Origin: Camarhynchus parvulus
Lineage: Eukaryota > Chordata > Aves > Passeriformes > Thraupidae
Direction of reading: 5' to 3'
DNA length: 64,000 bases
Assembly: GCF_901933205.1 (NCBI RefSeq)
Contig: NC_044572.1
Span: 23,584,501-23,648,500, forward strand
Positions 15,001 through 25,360 of this stretch are shown here, one piece after another. The position numbers and the translations under genes are program-made. How positions within the stretch are numbered: position 1 is the first letter of the stretch; every line of letters begins with the position of its first letter. The notes beneath the pieces were generated by a model. It was not told the DNA's origin. It did no database searches and saw only the letters and a list, made by a program, of their open reading frames with translations.

Positions 15001-18000
15001 GTAGAAGAGTGTCAGATGTGGCTTAAGATGTTCTGGAGCCATAGTGTCCTAGAGGCTCAGAGAAATATATCAAGTCCCAGTGTATGTCTAACAGCTTTCT
15101 GTTGTCTTTTCAAGGTTCTTTTCTACTGCCAATTGCTGGCAGCAGAAATTCTGAGATAATCTACTGGTCTAATTCACATCAATTGTTTTTATGTTTTAAA
15201 ATCAGTGAGTATGCATTTATTAAAAAGTGTGTCAATAGGTGCATATATAAAGTTTGGCATCAAAGATTTTAAACAAGAAATGTGTTCCTGGCATTATTAA
15301 AAAAGGAGATTGCAAGTATTAAAATGTTGGTAGTACATCTAATTTTTTTTTTTGCTAATTCATTGTTTTATAGATCTAGGATTACCTTGGATTTTTTTGT
15401 TATTTATGTTAAGCATCGCATGATACAACTTGCAATTCATTTTTCTGAAAACGTGTGATTTTATAATAAGCATATAAAATCACACATTCTTTATAAAAAT
15501 GTGGTGCTTGTTACTCAGAAAAATAGTGCTGCATGCTGCCCTGTGTTTTGTAACCTTTGGTTTATGCAGGAATATGCTGAATTTCAGTATCGGAGGAGGC
15601 ACAGACAGCGCCGACGCGGAGACATGCACAGTCTGCTGAGTAACACTCCAGACCCCGAGGACCCCAGTGAGAGTACATTAGGTACGGGCCTCTCCGGGCT
15701 GGCTCCTTGCTCTTCCTGCTTCAGAAATCACTGGTAGTGACCACAGGGCTTGTTCTTCTGTGGATACACTTTAAAGAAGTTTCAAATACATTGCTGTATT
15801 TTCCAGGGTACAACATAAAGGCTTGTCTCTGCAGTTTTTTTATGTGATCTTAGACGTGTTGTTGACTTCACTGTGGCTGCTGCTCTTCTAAAAGAGAAAT
15901 TCATTGATCTTCCCACTAACAACTTCTCAGCTATCCAGCACAGGTTTGCTTTTCTGAAGGAATCCTGAAGGTCACTCATACATACACAAGTCCTCTATAC
16001 CAATGAAAAGAACCAGTTGTGCATAGAATGTAGAGGCTACAGGCCTGTGGAAGAGCGTCCTAAGGTTGGATTCCAAAACTCTGCCCAGAAGCTGTATTGG
16101 CAAATGCAGCCAGGAAAGAAATTGGCCTGGGCTATGAGTTCCAGAGTGCTGCTCTTCTGAGGGCTGGTAGTGCAGTCCCTTAAGGTCTCTCTGTGACTTG
16201 GCTGTCTGAGCTGGCTCAGTTCTGCCAGAACCTTAGCACAGGTACAGAAAGCTTGAACCCAAATCATACTGTGGCACTGTTTCTGCAGAGCTGCCAGCTG
16301 TGTGCTCAGTCTCTTAGCCATGCTGCACAAGCTCTCATTGCTGTGTCTCAGGAACTTAACACATAGCTTGTTGTTTAAAACCAAGAGGAGAGATCCTTTT
16401 TTGAGAAGAAAGGATCACATGCATCCTTTATTTTAGAAAAAGTAATCAAAATTTTGGTGATTGGTTCTTCCCTATTACAAATAAAATGCAAAACTATTTT
16501 GTTAGCTGAAGGACTAGATTTTGACTGAATGCTTGGATATAGTAGTGATGGCCAAGTGCACACTGTTAAAGCATGCAAGAGATTATTTTATTTCAGTCTA
16601 TCACATTTTGAGTTTTGGAGTGGAAAATTCCATTTTCCAAAGTCAAAAGATTTACATTTATTTTTATTACAGAGCAGTTTTTTCTGGAAGCACCATCTTA
16701 CTTCTATTTTTGTGGCTTTTAAGAAAACAGCAATGTCAGTAATTGCTGAAGAATTCCCTTACAACTCTACTCTTAATTGTGCTGCAGTGTTACAGTAAAG
16801 ATTATTATAATGTTAACATTATAGCTGAGGTTTTGTCTTTGAACAGAGAAATGGGCAAACACGATTTGCAATCCACCAGTAAATGCATCCTGTATTTGTG
16901 TCCACATGCAGTAATTTTCAGGGCTTTCCATAATTTGTGTATGTGCCTTAGAAGCACTTTGCCCCTTCTGCCCATGCTCCCAATGGCATAGCCCATGCTT
17001 TCACAGAGAAGGGTATGTAGGGCAGAAAGGACAAATGAGCCAGGGAGTCACTCCTAAAACACTGGGATTGGTGTTTCACCACTGTGTAAGAGCTGATGGG
17101 AAGGAGTGGTTTGGATTCTTTCATTCAGAATGAATAAAGGAGTAAAATTACACAACTAGAATCCAAAAGGAAGGAAGAGATTCTGTCAGTAAATCATAGC
17201 AGAGGAGGTTTCCTCACTGGTTCTTCAACCACTTTTGTTTTGGTTGCCCAAACAGACACTCAGGAAGGTGGCAGCAGTAGAAGACATGGCACCTCCATGG
17301 TGAGTTCAGCTTCTATGGGTATTCTGCACAGCTCTTCGCTTCATGACTATACCCCTGTCAGTCGCTCTGAAAACCAGGATTCTCTTCAGGTATCTCCCCT
17401 AATCTCTTTTCCATTCTCTCTGCTTTGCTTGCTCTCCTCTGCTCTGCCTTTCTGTGTCATTTTGTCTCTGCAAATTTTCTTAATTCTTCAAGGAGAAAGG
17501 GAGAATCTAGGACAACAAATTATACATTCACAATGGTAAGAATTGCTAAACAATCACTGACATAACAATAGTTACCTTTTAAATTGTGTTGTCAGCTCTG
17601 TTGGTAAAAATTGATTCTGATAAAGGACATGTAGGAATAATAAATGAATTTCAGATTTGAGCCAAAATTGCTTTTCATCCAAAGTATGTAACAAGATGCA
17701 GGTTTTATTCTGAGAGCATCCTTATGTATTTCCACAGGCTCTGAGTTCTCTGGATGAAGATGACCCAAACATCCTGCTAGCTATTCAGCTGTCATTACAA
17801 GAATCTGGCTTGGCCATAGATGAAGAAACTAGAGACTTTCTAAATAATGAGGCATCTTTAGGAGCAATAGGTACCTCTTTGCCTACAAGACTGGACTCTG
17901 CTCCCATCAGTATAGACAACCCAAGGGGTGCTTTGAGCAGCTCTGAGCTGCTAGAACTTGGTGACAGTCTGATGAGACTGGGTGCAGGCAATGATCCCTT

Positions 18001-18487
18001 CTCAGCCGATCGTCTTCATTCCCACCCCTGCAGCGAGACAAGAAGTGGATTATACTCAACTTCAAGCGATGCTGATTCCAGCAGTCAAGATCCCAATACC
18101 AATGAAAATCTGCTTGGAAATATTATGGCCTGGTTTCATGACATGAACCCACAGAGTATTGCCCTGATCCCCTCAACAAGTACAGAAACAGATGAGGAGT
18201 CACAGCAGCCCAGCACTGAAGATGGGTCAGCAGGGCAACCAAATCTTACAGACACAGGGCTGGAGCCTCAGGAAGAGCATGCACTGTTTGAGGATGCACT
18301 CAAAAATGAAGGCAGAGGAACCCAAACAGAGGAAAGCACTTCTGAAGAAAATATTATTCCAAGAGAAACAGTATCACAAATTGGTGATAACAGGGAGGTA
18401 ACAAGCACCCTAGATAATTCAGGAGATAGTTCAAGTCAGACTCCTCAAACCTCAAGTGAATGGACTGAACATGTGCATCTGGTATGA
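1..18487 (+). CDS. ANKIB1: ANKIB1 gene, 3' part (12 coding exons), RBR-type E3 ubiquitin ligase
   Basis: Joined exons 1-72, 4203-4291, 5308-5438, 9814-9948, 10508-10594, 10683-10749, 11117-11262, 11864-12042, 12580-12631, 15570-15681, 17256-17389 and 17738-18487 give an uninterrupted frame of 650 residues from base 2, and all phases fit. The human protein is about 1089 residues, so roughly 440 N-terminal residues (ankyrin repeats, RING1, start of the IBR) lie left of the window. Order in local residues: IBR cysteines 1-50, RING2 about 77-115, Ariadne-like helical region about 120-300, basic arginine-rich patch near 330, UIM near 407-423, acidic low-complexity tail ending in VHLV. RBR ligases accept ubiquitin on a RING2 cysteine and pass it to a substrate. 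The candidate cysteine codon is TGC at 5415-5417, in the motif EGCNHMQC. Identification rests on recognising the protein and on synteny with GATAD1 and PEX1; I am confident of it. Confidence 0.97.
73..4202 (+). other. ANKIB1 intron, 4.1 kb, no gene seen
   Basis: This is AT-rich intron. The short open frames here (for example near 971-1180 and 2117-2440) lack splice context and protein-like conservation that I can recognise. A G-run sits about 85 bases before the downstream acceptor, at 4106-4121. No mobile element is clear. Confidence 0.8.
4203..4291 (+). CDS. ANKIB1: ANKIB1 exon, IBR cysteines
   Basis: The acceptor is a T-rich tract ending in TTTTTCAG, and the donor is GTAAGA. It encodes [12 protein letters not shown] and then [10 protein letters not shown], giving the later cysteines of the IBR zinc site. 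The exon ends one base into a Leu codon, and the next exon starts with the remaining two bases. Confidence 0.96.
5308..5438 (+). CDS. ANKIB1: ANKIB1 exon, start of RING2 with candidate catalytic cysteine
   Basis: It follows an AAAAAG acceptor, weak in pyrimidines just next to the AG, and ends AAAG before GTAACA. It encodes [13 protein letters not shown], then the RING2 ligands [10 protein letters not shown] and GCNHMQC. By analogy with Ariadne-family RBR ligases, the Cys in GCNHMQC (5415-5417) would be the ubiquitin-accepting residue. The exon is clearly more GC-rich than its introns. Confidence 0.96.
7275..7915 (-). mobile_element. CR1 LINE 3' fragment, antisense in ANKIB1 intron
   Basis: Read on the plus strand, it starts with a degenerate 'aatcatag' tail and GAGTTGGAAGGGATCCACC, then the CR1 landmarks GCCTGTTCCAGGGCCC and CTTGAAAATGATTT. 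On the minus strand, residues such as [15 protein letters not shown] (around 7650) match the reverse-transcriptase motif 'LDFSKAFD' of CR1, so about 640 bases of the 3' end are present. The frame is broken and non-functional. Confidence 0.88.
8382..8790 (-). mobile_element. ERV-type LTR, antisense in ANKIB1 intron
   Basis: Read on the minus strand, it starts TGTGTGGTATTCACAT, has a TATA-like AT-rich tract and an AATAAAG signal near 8445-8455, and ends GGGGTCTGCCACA. This TG...CA layout, about 410 bases long, resembles LTRs common in passerine genomes. Flanks share only an imperfect 'caat' match, so no convincing target-site duplication remains. No internal retroviral genes are present, so it is a solo or truncated LTR. 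Confidence 0.65.
9814..9948 (+). CDS. ANKIB1: ANKIB1 exon, end of RING2
   Basis: The 45 codons start [16 protein letters not shown], the last RING2 zinc ligands, and run through [13 protein letters not shown] to the start of the Ariadne-like region. The acceptor is TTCTGAAG and the donor GTAACA. The exon is phase 0 at both ends. Confidence 0.97.
10508..10594 (+). CDS. ANKIB1: ANKIB1 exon, Ariadne-like helical region
   Basis: The 29 codons include [20 protein letters not shown], a charged helical stretch typical of the region after RING2 in Ariadne-type ligases. The acceptor is TTTTCCAG and the donor GTGTGG, phase 0 at both ends. The following intron is only 88 bases. Confidence 0.96.
10683..10749 (+). 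CDS. ANKIB1: ANKIB1 exon, Ariadne-like region
   Basis: It encodes [20 protein letters not shown] and ends one base into a Thr codon before GTAAGT. The acceptor is CTTCTTCTAG. The predicted structure is helical. Confidence 0.95.
11117..11262 (+). CDS. ANKIB1: ANKIB1 exon, Ariadne-like region
   Basis: The exon starts two bases into a Thr codon, then reads [15 protein letters not shown] and [15 protein letters not shown], very close to the mammalian protein as I know it. The donor is GTAATA after the CAG of Gln. The open frame continues upstream to 10975 only by chance: a TTGCAG acceptor fits the frame of the preceding exon. Confidence 0.96.
11864..12042 (+). CDS. ANKIB1: ANKIB1 exon
   Basis: It encodes [19 protein letters not shown] and [20 protein letters not shown], then ends in EAPRR plus two bases of a Ser codon. 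The acceptor is CTCTTGCAG and the donor GTAATC. The second half is GC-rich. Confidence 0.96.
12580..12631 (+). CDS. ANKIB1: ANKIB1 exon, 52 bases
   Basis: This short exon completes a Ser codon and then encodes [17 protein letters not shown]. The acceptor is TTTTATAG and the donor GTAAAC. It is too short to be found as an ORF but is fixed by phase and by the known protein. Confidence 0.95.
13538..13620. repeat. Two short duplications in an ANKIB1 intron
   Basis: A 20-base unit, TCTTTTGAAATAATCCCACA, occurs twice back to back (13538-13557 and 13558-13577). Just after it, ATTGTGATGTTACTG occurs twice (13583-13597 and 13606-13620). Both repeats are exact, so they are recent or constrained. Confidence 0.9.
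14200..14270 (+). mobile_element. Old CR1-like LINE 3' tail relic
   Basis: The stretch around TATTGGGCTAAATGGACC and TTTTGTCTGGTCCAATAAAG resembles the 3' end of old amniote CR1 elements, which read close to 'actgggctagatggacc' and 'ggtctgacccagta'. It is short and diverged, so identity is moderate. Confidence 0.45.
15570..15681 (+). CDS. ANKIB1: ANKIB1 exon, arginine-rich patch
   Basis: It encodes [20 protein letters not shown] and then [16 protein letters not shown], ending one base into an Asp codon before GTACGG. The acceptor is TTTATGCAG. The run of Arg residues could be a basic binding or localisation patch, which is inference. Confidence 0.96.
15682..17255 (+). other. ANKIB1 intron, 1.6 kb, nothing seen
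   Basis: The open frames here (for example 16529-16798 + and 16037-16384 -) show no protein family or splice context that I can recognise. Confidence 0.75.
17256..17389 (+). CDS. ANKIB1: ANKIB1 exon, Ser-rich linker
   Basis: It completes an Asp codon, then encodes [19 protein letters not shown] and a Ser-rich linker ending ENQDSLQ. The acceptor is CCAAACAG and the donor GTATCT. The linker is probably disordered. Confidence 0.95.
17738..18487 (+). CDS. ANKIB1: ANKIB1 last coding exon with UIM and C-terminus
   Basis: The exon has 249 codons and a TGA at 18485-18487, after a TTTCCACAG acceptor. It begins [20 protein letters not shown], which fits a ubiquitin-interacting motif (acidic start, Ala and Ser at the conserved positions). 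The rest is acidic, Ser/Thr-rich and probably disordered, with the conserved islands [20 protein letters not shown] and a terminal VHLV. The open frame from 17810 is only the part after its first internal Met. Confidence 0.97.
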   Translation, partial: ALSSLDEDDPNILLAIQLSLQESGLAIDEETRDFLNNEASLGAIGTSLPTRLDSAPISIDNPRGALSSSELLELGDSLMRLGAGNDPFSADRLHSHPCSETRSGLYSTSSDADSSSQDPNTNENLLGNIMAWFHDMNPQSIALIPSTSTETDEESQQPSTEDGSAGQPNLTDTGLEPQEEHALFEDALKNEGRGTQTEESTSEENIIPRETVSQIGDNREVTSTLDNSGDSSSQTPQTSSEWTEHVHLV

Positions 18488-20720
18488 ATGAAAACTAAAT
18501 CTGGAGTAAAAGAATGGCAGTGACAGATGGTACAGTATGTGGAGTAAGCATTATGGAGGCTTTGATCCACATAATTACAGCTCAGTTGTAACCACTGACG
18601 TAACAATGGATATTTAGGAGTTCTCTTGAACTGCAGTTCTTCATAATGGTGTGAACCTTTCAAGGAATATCCTTTGCATTTAATTAGGTAGTATTTGCCT
18701 TTTTGCTCTCAAGAGAAAGGAATAAGTAGGTTGTATTCCACATTCCTAATACAATGCAGCATCTGTTTAGCCTTAGGTTGATGATCCTTAACTTGAAAGT
18801 ATGGATTAAAGGCTTACACTGATTATTTTGTTTGGTTTTCCTAAGAAATAGTTTATTCCATTTTTTAGAACTCATAATTTCACCAAAATAACATCTAGCT
18901 GTTCATTTGCATTTTAGTTTTGTTTTCCATAACTTTTCCTCAGTCATTTTTCATTTTTGTTAGCAGTGTGAACGGAGGTATTTAATGCTTCTCTGTAGTA
19001 CTGCTCCAGGAACAAGTTTTAGGGGATATTCTTTCCCTTTAAAATCAAAGATTTTTTCATGTCTATTTACAGTCCAAATGTGCCAAACTGTGAAAAGTTA
19101 ACTGGCAGTAGCCTAATGAAACAGTGCAGTGTTACCCTATCCAACTAATCCCACAATTCTTAGCAATGGAAGAAACCACTGGGTAGCATTGCATCTCCAA
19201 ATTTAACTGGCATATGTTGCCATGGTGACTGCATTTAATTAAATGTAGCCTGTATCTTAACTTAATAAAACCTAATGCTGCTGTTAAACAGTTATTTTAA
19301 ATATTAAAATACAGTGAGTTAGCAACAGCTATGCTGTATTTTAAGAGACACTTTAATGGAAGTGCAATCATAGTTCTTTGTTTTCATAATTCTACAAAGC
19401 ATTTTATGCACTAATAGTGCAATTACTTTTAATGATAACATTTTATAAAAATATAGGAATACAGAATTTTCATATATTAATCAGTCCCACAATTAAAAGA
19501 TAACACATCCTGCTCAACATATTACGGTGCCTTTGCCTAACCCAACTGGATAGTTGCCACAGTTAAACAAGTAATTCAAATTCAGTGTTTGTTCTGGAGT
19601 AACTATGCTATTAATTGCAAAGACCTCCATAAAACCACCCATGGCCTTGCCTTTACAGTAAATAACTAAATGTTCAGTCAGTGTTTTTGCATATACAAAA
19701 CACTACTAGGTATTTGTTCAATTGCACAATATTCATTTGCTGTGTGATTACTGTTTAGTGTAAGAAAAAAAATAAAATTTAAAAAAAAACACAAAAAAAC
19801 CTTTTCCTAGTTGTTGTACCGTGAAAAACAAAAATACTGGTTTTAGATTTGCTTAAAAGCATCAATCTACAGTTAGTGAGATACAATGGTACAGTATGTA
19901 ATTACAACTAGAATAAGTTGTTCAAATGGCTGTTTTAATTACATATAATCAAAACTTTTCATAACATGAGCAAATTACATACACTCCACTTTAAGTTTTG
20001 CTAAACTGTTACCAGAGATTTGTTGATATGATATAAAAGTTTATTACTACTGAGTGTGTATAGGCAAGTGTCATGATAGCAAAGTTTATGTATTGATTAC
20101 TGTGAGTTCAAGTGAGTGTTTTGGTAACTAATTCATGCAAATCCAGCTTTGGAACCTTGCAGTTACAAGGTTCATATTAGTAAAAAATGAAATAATAATA
20201 TTTTACCCTTACCCCATAAAAACCTTGTCCATTTTCAAGCATCTTTAGAGAGAATGAATTAGAATAGTCTAAATAATTTTCCAACTTTTCCTCTAGCCAC
20301 CCTACTCCTGACATAATATTAAGCCTTTGAAAAATACCTATAGGTATAAAGTCCTTCAACTGAAATGGTCCTTCATGAACTGTCATCATGAATTGGTCTG
20401 AAAGTTGTTTAACTCACATAGCTTCCTTGAATGGTAATTTCTGAATAGAAAGATTCTCACAAAAAGATTGTGTATTGCATTGAGATGTCTTGCAAAGTTG
20501 CAGTAAGATATGTAAGAGTGCTCTCTGTGAAGATAGTGAAGTTTGTGGGTTCTGGTTTTATGTAATTTGGTTAGGTTGTGCAGTATATCCATTGTTTCCG
20601 TGTTACTCTTATGAGCATGAAATTAGACTATTAAATTTGTATTTTCTTGGTACTTATTTTAACATCATAGTCATTGACTTTACAATTCAAAAATAAAAGT
20701 TTGGCAAGACTATTTTGTAA
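18488..20720 (+). other. ANKIB1: ANKIB1 3'UTR (extent inferred)
   Basis: About 2.2 kb of AU-rich sequence follows the stop. Candidate poly(A) signals AATAAA lie at 19264-19269, 19771-19776 and 20692-20697. The last is followed by U-rich sequence and is my preferred end. An ATTAAA near 20884 could extend it. Many ATTTA-type motifs suggest post-transcriptional control, which is inference. Confidence 0.6.
20692..20697 (+). terminator. Candidate ANKIB1 poly(A) signal AATAAA
   Basis: AATAAA is followed within about 40 bases by a U-rich stretch. It is the most distal strong hexamer before unrelated sequence begins. Confidence 0.5.
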
Positions 20721-23700
20721 ACCTGTTAATTTTATAATGTAAAAAAATTACTCTAACCTTGAATTGTTATTTGCACTTTCATAGTCTATACTTGATACAT
20801 TCCCACTTTATATACAGGTAGGATACTACAACCATGTAGATGTTTGGCCAAATGAATGCTGTTAATAATATGTAAAATTCTTTGATTAAACATTTATTAC
20901 TTAAACTAATCCCGTTCTGTCTCATTACATCTTAGACTTACTGTAGCAGGTCCTTGAGACTGCTGACAGACATTTTTAGGGTATGTTCAGTACTGTGCCA
21001 GATTAGGTGGATGCCATATAGTAAGCTGAATGTTTTGATTTGTAAATATAAAGTACCATCATTTGAAAAAAATCTAAAACAGAATTTGTCTTAATTGCTA
21101 CACTCATTTTGTGCATTTGTTCTTTGTAGAGTAATGCCTTGTCACTAGGAGTAGTGGTGCTAAAGAGGGGGAGCTAATTTTTGTGAAAGATTCTGTTAAG
21201 CAGTGTTACTTAAATGCCACTTAATATCCACTCTCCGTTGTCACCTGGAAATTCCAGAGTGCCTCTGTTACATTAGTAGCCTAAACTATTTTTTTCATTG
21301 TTACAGTAATGTCATCAACCTCCTCTGCCAAGCCTGCCAAGATCATGTAGCCACAGACTGGTTTGGGTTAGAAGGGACCTTAAAGACCATGTTGTTCCAA
21401 CCCCCCTTCCATGCACCAGGACACCTTTCATTAGACCAAGCTGCTCAGAGCTCCATCCCACCCAGCCTTGAACACTTCCAGTGATGGAGCATTCCCAGCT
21501 TCTCTGGGCAACCTGTTCCAGTGCCTCAGCACCCTCACAGAAGGCATCCCACTGTAATACTCAGGAAGGGTGGTGACAGTGGAAGCCAAAACATGGACAC
21601 AAAGATAGCCAGTTTGTTTACAAGCTCTAGAGACAGCTTGTCTGGCTCAAGAGACAGCTTTAACATGCCTTGAAAGAACCAAGTACTCATGGTCATTTTA
21701 TGTTATCTCTGCCATTGCTTTACCTACCCATGTCCCTCATGAGGCCCAAAAACCAAAGACCTCACAAAATCCAGGGTGAATTCCTGGCTCTACTACAAGC
21801 TCTAATGAGTAATTAAGACCCAAAAGCTGCAAAGATAGATGCATGTTACTTATGCAAGTAATAACTGTGCAATACATCTCAAGAACAGCATCACTTGTGG
21901 CTCTGGGAATTAAGGGAGTACAAGCTGCTTTTCTCACAAGACAGCTGTTAAGAACAGAACCATGTGGAAATGCAGCATGCACCAGTCCATCAGATTTATA
22001 CCCAATTTCATGCATTTACAACACAAATATTTCTGGAGAAGCAGCCCATGTGCATCCTCTGCAGCTGACTGTGGAACAGTGACACGCACATAGTAAGAAT
22101 AAAGGATTCTTCAGCTGTGAGCCAGCTGACTGCAGGCTAGCAGTAAGAAGCTAGGAGGAAGAAATGCAATTAAATCCAGTGCAGAATAATTCAACTGCTG
22201 AAGCCTGAAATGAGCAGTGTGTGCAGATTTGCATCACTTCCAATAAAAACCACTCTCACTGAGAGCTCCTGAGGAGAAACAGTTCTGCACTGACAGCCAG
22301 TGTGTCTAACACAGTTCCCCTCCACAGGTGGAGCCAACATTTTATTTCCTCCACTTCTTTGTGGAGTCTACATTGGAAGTTTCACAGAGCAGGGGTGGGC
22401 TCTGGTAACTCCAAAGGGCAGCCCTTTCTCTTATTGGGGTAAAAATAAAATAAACTGGAAATACACATTAATTGGAAGAAAACATTTACTCTGCAACTTT
22501 AGCTGAGCTTACACAGCACAAAATGCCTCAGCTGCATCAGGCACATCCAGTCAGGCCTCAGACTGAGTCAACCCACTCCAGCTCCAAGGAGAGGCTAGTT
22601 CTGTTAAGGAGAATCAGGAAACTGAAGAGGCTGCTCAAAATTTGGGATTGACATTTTAAAGCTTGAGATCCTCTGGAGAGAAGGTACTTTACTTAAACTC
22701 CTGAGCCCCACCTCTCCTTCTACCCATAACTCCCAGGTATGCAGCAACTCATAGAACATTTCAGCTGTTGCCAAGATAAAAGACATGCTGGGTGTAATTT
22801 CTGACAAAACATCATAACCACTGTTCTTTGTGTCACCTTCCAGGTGAGGCAGGGATGATCAAACTGCACTGACAGCAATCCCTGCCTCTCTCTGGTCTTA
22901 CACAAGGCCAACAGAATAATCATACCAAGAACACTGTAATCTCGAGGTGTTGTTTTACTATGGTTCCATTGAAATGACAGAACCACACTTGTCAAGAAAT
23001 ACTAAACTAAAACTTTTTGACAACATAAAAATGGTTGTCTAAACCATTTTTGATTATCTTAAACTACCACCTCAGATTAGGTTTCTTAAAGTTAAAGCTT
23101 TATTCATTTGGGGTTTTTTTTATTCAAGTTATAATTTAAAAGAAAGAATAATCACAGTGGGTAAGTCATCAACAATATACAACAGCATATTTAATTAAGA
23201 GTATACACATATATGTGAGCCACACACATTCTATATTTGTGACAGAAAAGACCCTGCACATGGTTGCAGAAAGACCAAAGGGTTAGAAACCAGGAAGATG
23301 GTAGAACTGGTGTTGAAAAAAACAACTATTGCAATTTTTATTTGCTACCCATTAACAATAAATCTTATAAAAAATCACAAAATAAAAACCTTCACAAAGT
23401 ATTAGATACTTATCTGGACAGAAATGGACATTGTCACTCACTTCTAGCCCCTTTCTACGCAGACTAGTGAAGCTATGCCAATGTGATGGCAGTGAGAGGG
23501 GCCCAGCACTGGAGGACAGCTGAGGTGGGTGCTTGGGAACAAAAGCAGGCAGAAGCTGCAAAAAAAAGTGGTGGGAAGAGCTTAAGGGCTTTGAGAGATC
23601 ACTTATCTGCAAAATACAACTACAGAGAGATGCATTAAAGAAAGAGTAAACAAAAAAAAATGCACCTGATAAGTATAAACAGCTTGAAAAGAGATGAGGG

Positions 23701-24200
23701 TAAATTAGTATTTAAATCAAAATTGAGGAATAAATTTGGCATCTGAGACATGAAAGTCAAATTTGGTGTGAAAGAGGCCTGCAAGAGGTGAAACATAGCT
23801 GTCAGTAGCAACCCAGGCACACCCTGCATCCACAGCACACTGCATGAGGGGAGCATCTATTAATAGATTCCTGCATATTTGTGTCCACCGAGGACAAGAC
23901 AAAAATCAATTTCATTTGCACCAAAGAAGCTTTAAATAAACCTTAAGGACAGAAACTGAATATGGGAACTAAGAGACTGCAAATCCTCATGTGTGACTGG
24001 GCATTTCTTTCCTAACATCCAACTAGAAAAACATCTCCATGGGATGGCCCCGGGCCATGTGAGTGTCAGTAGGTGAGGAAGCACTGTTAGATCCATGGCT
24101 CTTACATTTGGCTCTCAAAGCTTCACAAAGGCACATGTTCATTCCCCGGCCTTTTAAATTACTTGATACATGGCTGAGGCTTCATGCAAAAGGGGCAGAG
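20721..24200. other. ANKIB1-GATAD1 spacer, mostly unclassified
   Basis: It holds one CR1 tail (21345-21550). Sequence after it, from TGTAATACTCAGGAAG (about 21553) to about 22315, includes an AATAAAGGATTC stretch near 22100 and might be a diverged LTR, but I could not define its ends. No coding exon is recognised. Confidence 0.6.
21345..21550 (-). mobile_element. CR1 LINE 3' tail
   Basis: Typical CR1 tail read antisense: GGTTTGGGTTAGAAGGGACC, TTGAACACTTCCAGTGATGG, CTCTGGGCAACCTGTTCCAG and CCTCAGCACCCTCACAG. It is about 200 bases and breaks off where the CR1 consensus would continue. Confidence 0.92.
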
Positions 24201-24425
24201 AATCATAGAGTGGCTCGTATATGAAGGGGACCTTTAAGACCATCTAGTTCTTACCACCCATGCCATGGGCAGGGTCACCTTCCATTAGACCAGGTTCAGG
24301 GCCCCACCAACCTGACCTTGAACACTTCCAGGGATGGGGCATCCGTAACTTCTCTGGGCAGCCTGTTCCAGTGCCTGACCACCTTCAAAGTAGAGGATAT
24401 CTTCCAAATATTTAATATAAATGAA
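24201..24425 (-). mobile_element. CR1 LINE 3' tail
   Basis: It starts with AATCATAGAG, the CR1 3' octamer area read antisense. CATGCCATGGGCAGGGTCAC, TTGAACACTTCCAGGGATGG and CTCTGGGCAGCCTGTTCCAG follow. It is about 225 bases and 5'-truncated, as is usual for CR1. Confidence 0.92.
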
Positions 24426-24568
24426 GGCCAAACTGGCATATGTTGATGGCAATACCCACCAACACTTTCTCCTGAATCAGGACAATCATTGCAATCCATC
24501 TCCTGTCTCCTGATTTTCTGTTGAGCCAGAAGAGTGACAGCTACAAATCCTTGAATGACAGCACCTGG

Positions 24569-24961
24569 TGTGGTGGTGTTCACAGGGGTCCCAGGACGAG
24601 AGAAGAGATGAGAATCTTGACTCCATGTTTCAGAAGGCTGATTTATTATTATATATATTATATTAAAAGAAAATGATATATTAAAACTATACTAAAAGAA
24701 CAGAAGAAAGGATTTCATCAGAAGGCTAGCAAGCAATAGAAAGGAATAGAATGATAATAAAATCTTGTGATTGACCAGAGAGTCTGAGACAGCTGGACTG
24801 TGATTCGCCATTAATTAAAAACAACACATGAGACCAATCAAAGATGCACCTGTTGCATTCCACAGCAGCAAATTATTGTTTTTCTTTTCCTCTGAGGCCT
24901 CTCAGTGTCTCAGGAGAAAAAATCCTAACTAAAGGATTTTTCATAAAATATGTCTGTGACA
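24569..24961 (-). mobile_element. Solo LTR with target-site duplication
   Basis: On the minus strand the element runs from TGTCACAGACATATTTTATG to GGGACCCCTGTGAACACC...CA, about 393 bases, with TG...CA ends. The flanks are ACCTGG at 24563-24568 and ACCTGC at 24962-24967, a 5-base exact (5 of 6) duplication. It includes an AT-rich region with TATA-like motifs near 24640-24690. It resembles an LTR family that is abundant in passerine birds. No gag, pol or env is nearby, so it arose by LTR-LTR recombination. Confidence 0.8.
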
Positions 24962-24970
24962 ACCTGCTGC

Positions 24971-25360
24971 ATAGAATCAGAATGTTATGGGTTGGAAGCT
25001 GCCTTAAAGGTCATCCAGTCCCAGCCCCCCTGCCATGAGCAGAGACACCTCCCACTAGACCAGGTCTCATCCAGCACAGTCCTTATCCAGCACAGTTTTG
25101 AACACTGCTAGGTTTGAGGCATCCACAGCCTGCCTGGGCAACCAGTTTCAGTATCTCACCACATTCACAGTAGAGAATTTCTTCCTAAATCTAATATAAA
25201 AGCTCCATCTTTCAGTTTGTACCCATTCTCCTCTGTCCTGTTCCGTCACTGCTGTTCCTGACAGAGTCCCTCTATGGCTTCCCTGTAGGTCTCCTTCAGA
25301 TACTGGAAGGGGCTGCGAGGTCTCCAGACGCCCTTCTCCGGGCTGACCAGCCCCAAGGGC
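24971..25360 (-). mobile_element. CR1 LINE 3' fragment touching the GATAD1 CpG island
   Basis: It starts at ATAGAATCAG, followed by TGGGTTGGAAGCTGCC and ACCTCCCACTAGACCAGG. The CR1 body follows with GAATTTCTTCCTAAATCTAA and CTTCAGATACTGGAAGGGGC, up to CCGGGCTGACCAGCCCC. Its left edge lies 4-9 bases from the LTR duplication. Its right edge is about 280 bases before the GATAD1 start codon. Confidence 0.92.

Larger units (their letters stand above)
12632..15569 (+). other. ANKIB1 intron, 2.9 kb, small repeats only
   Basis: It contains two small duplications at 13538-13620 and an old CR1-like tail near 14200-14270. Nothing else is recognisable. Local sequence is AT-rich. Confidence 0.75.
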
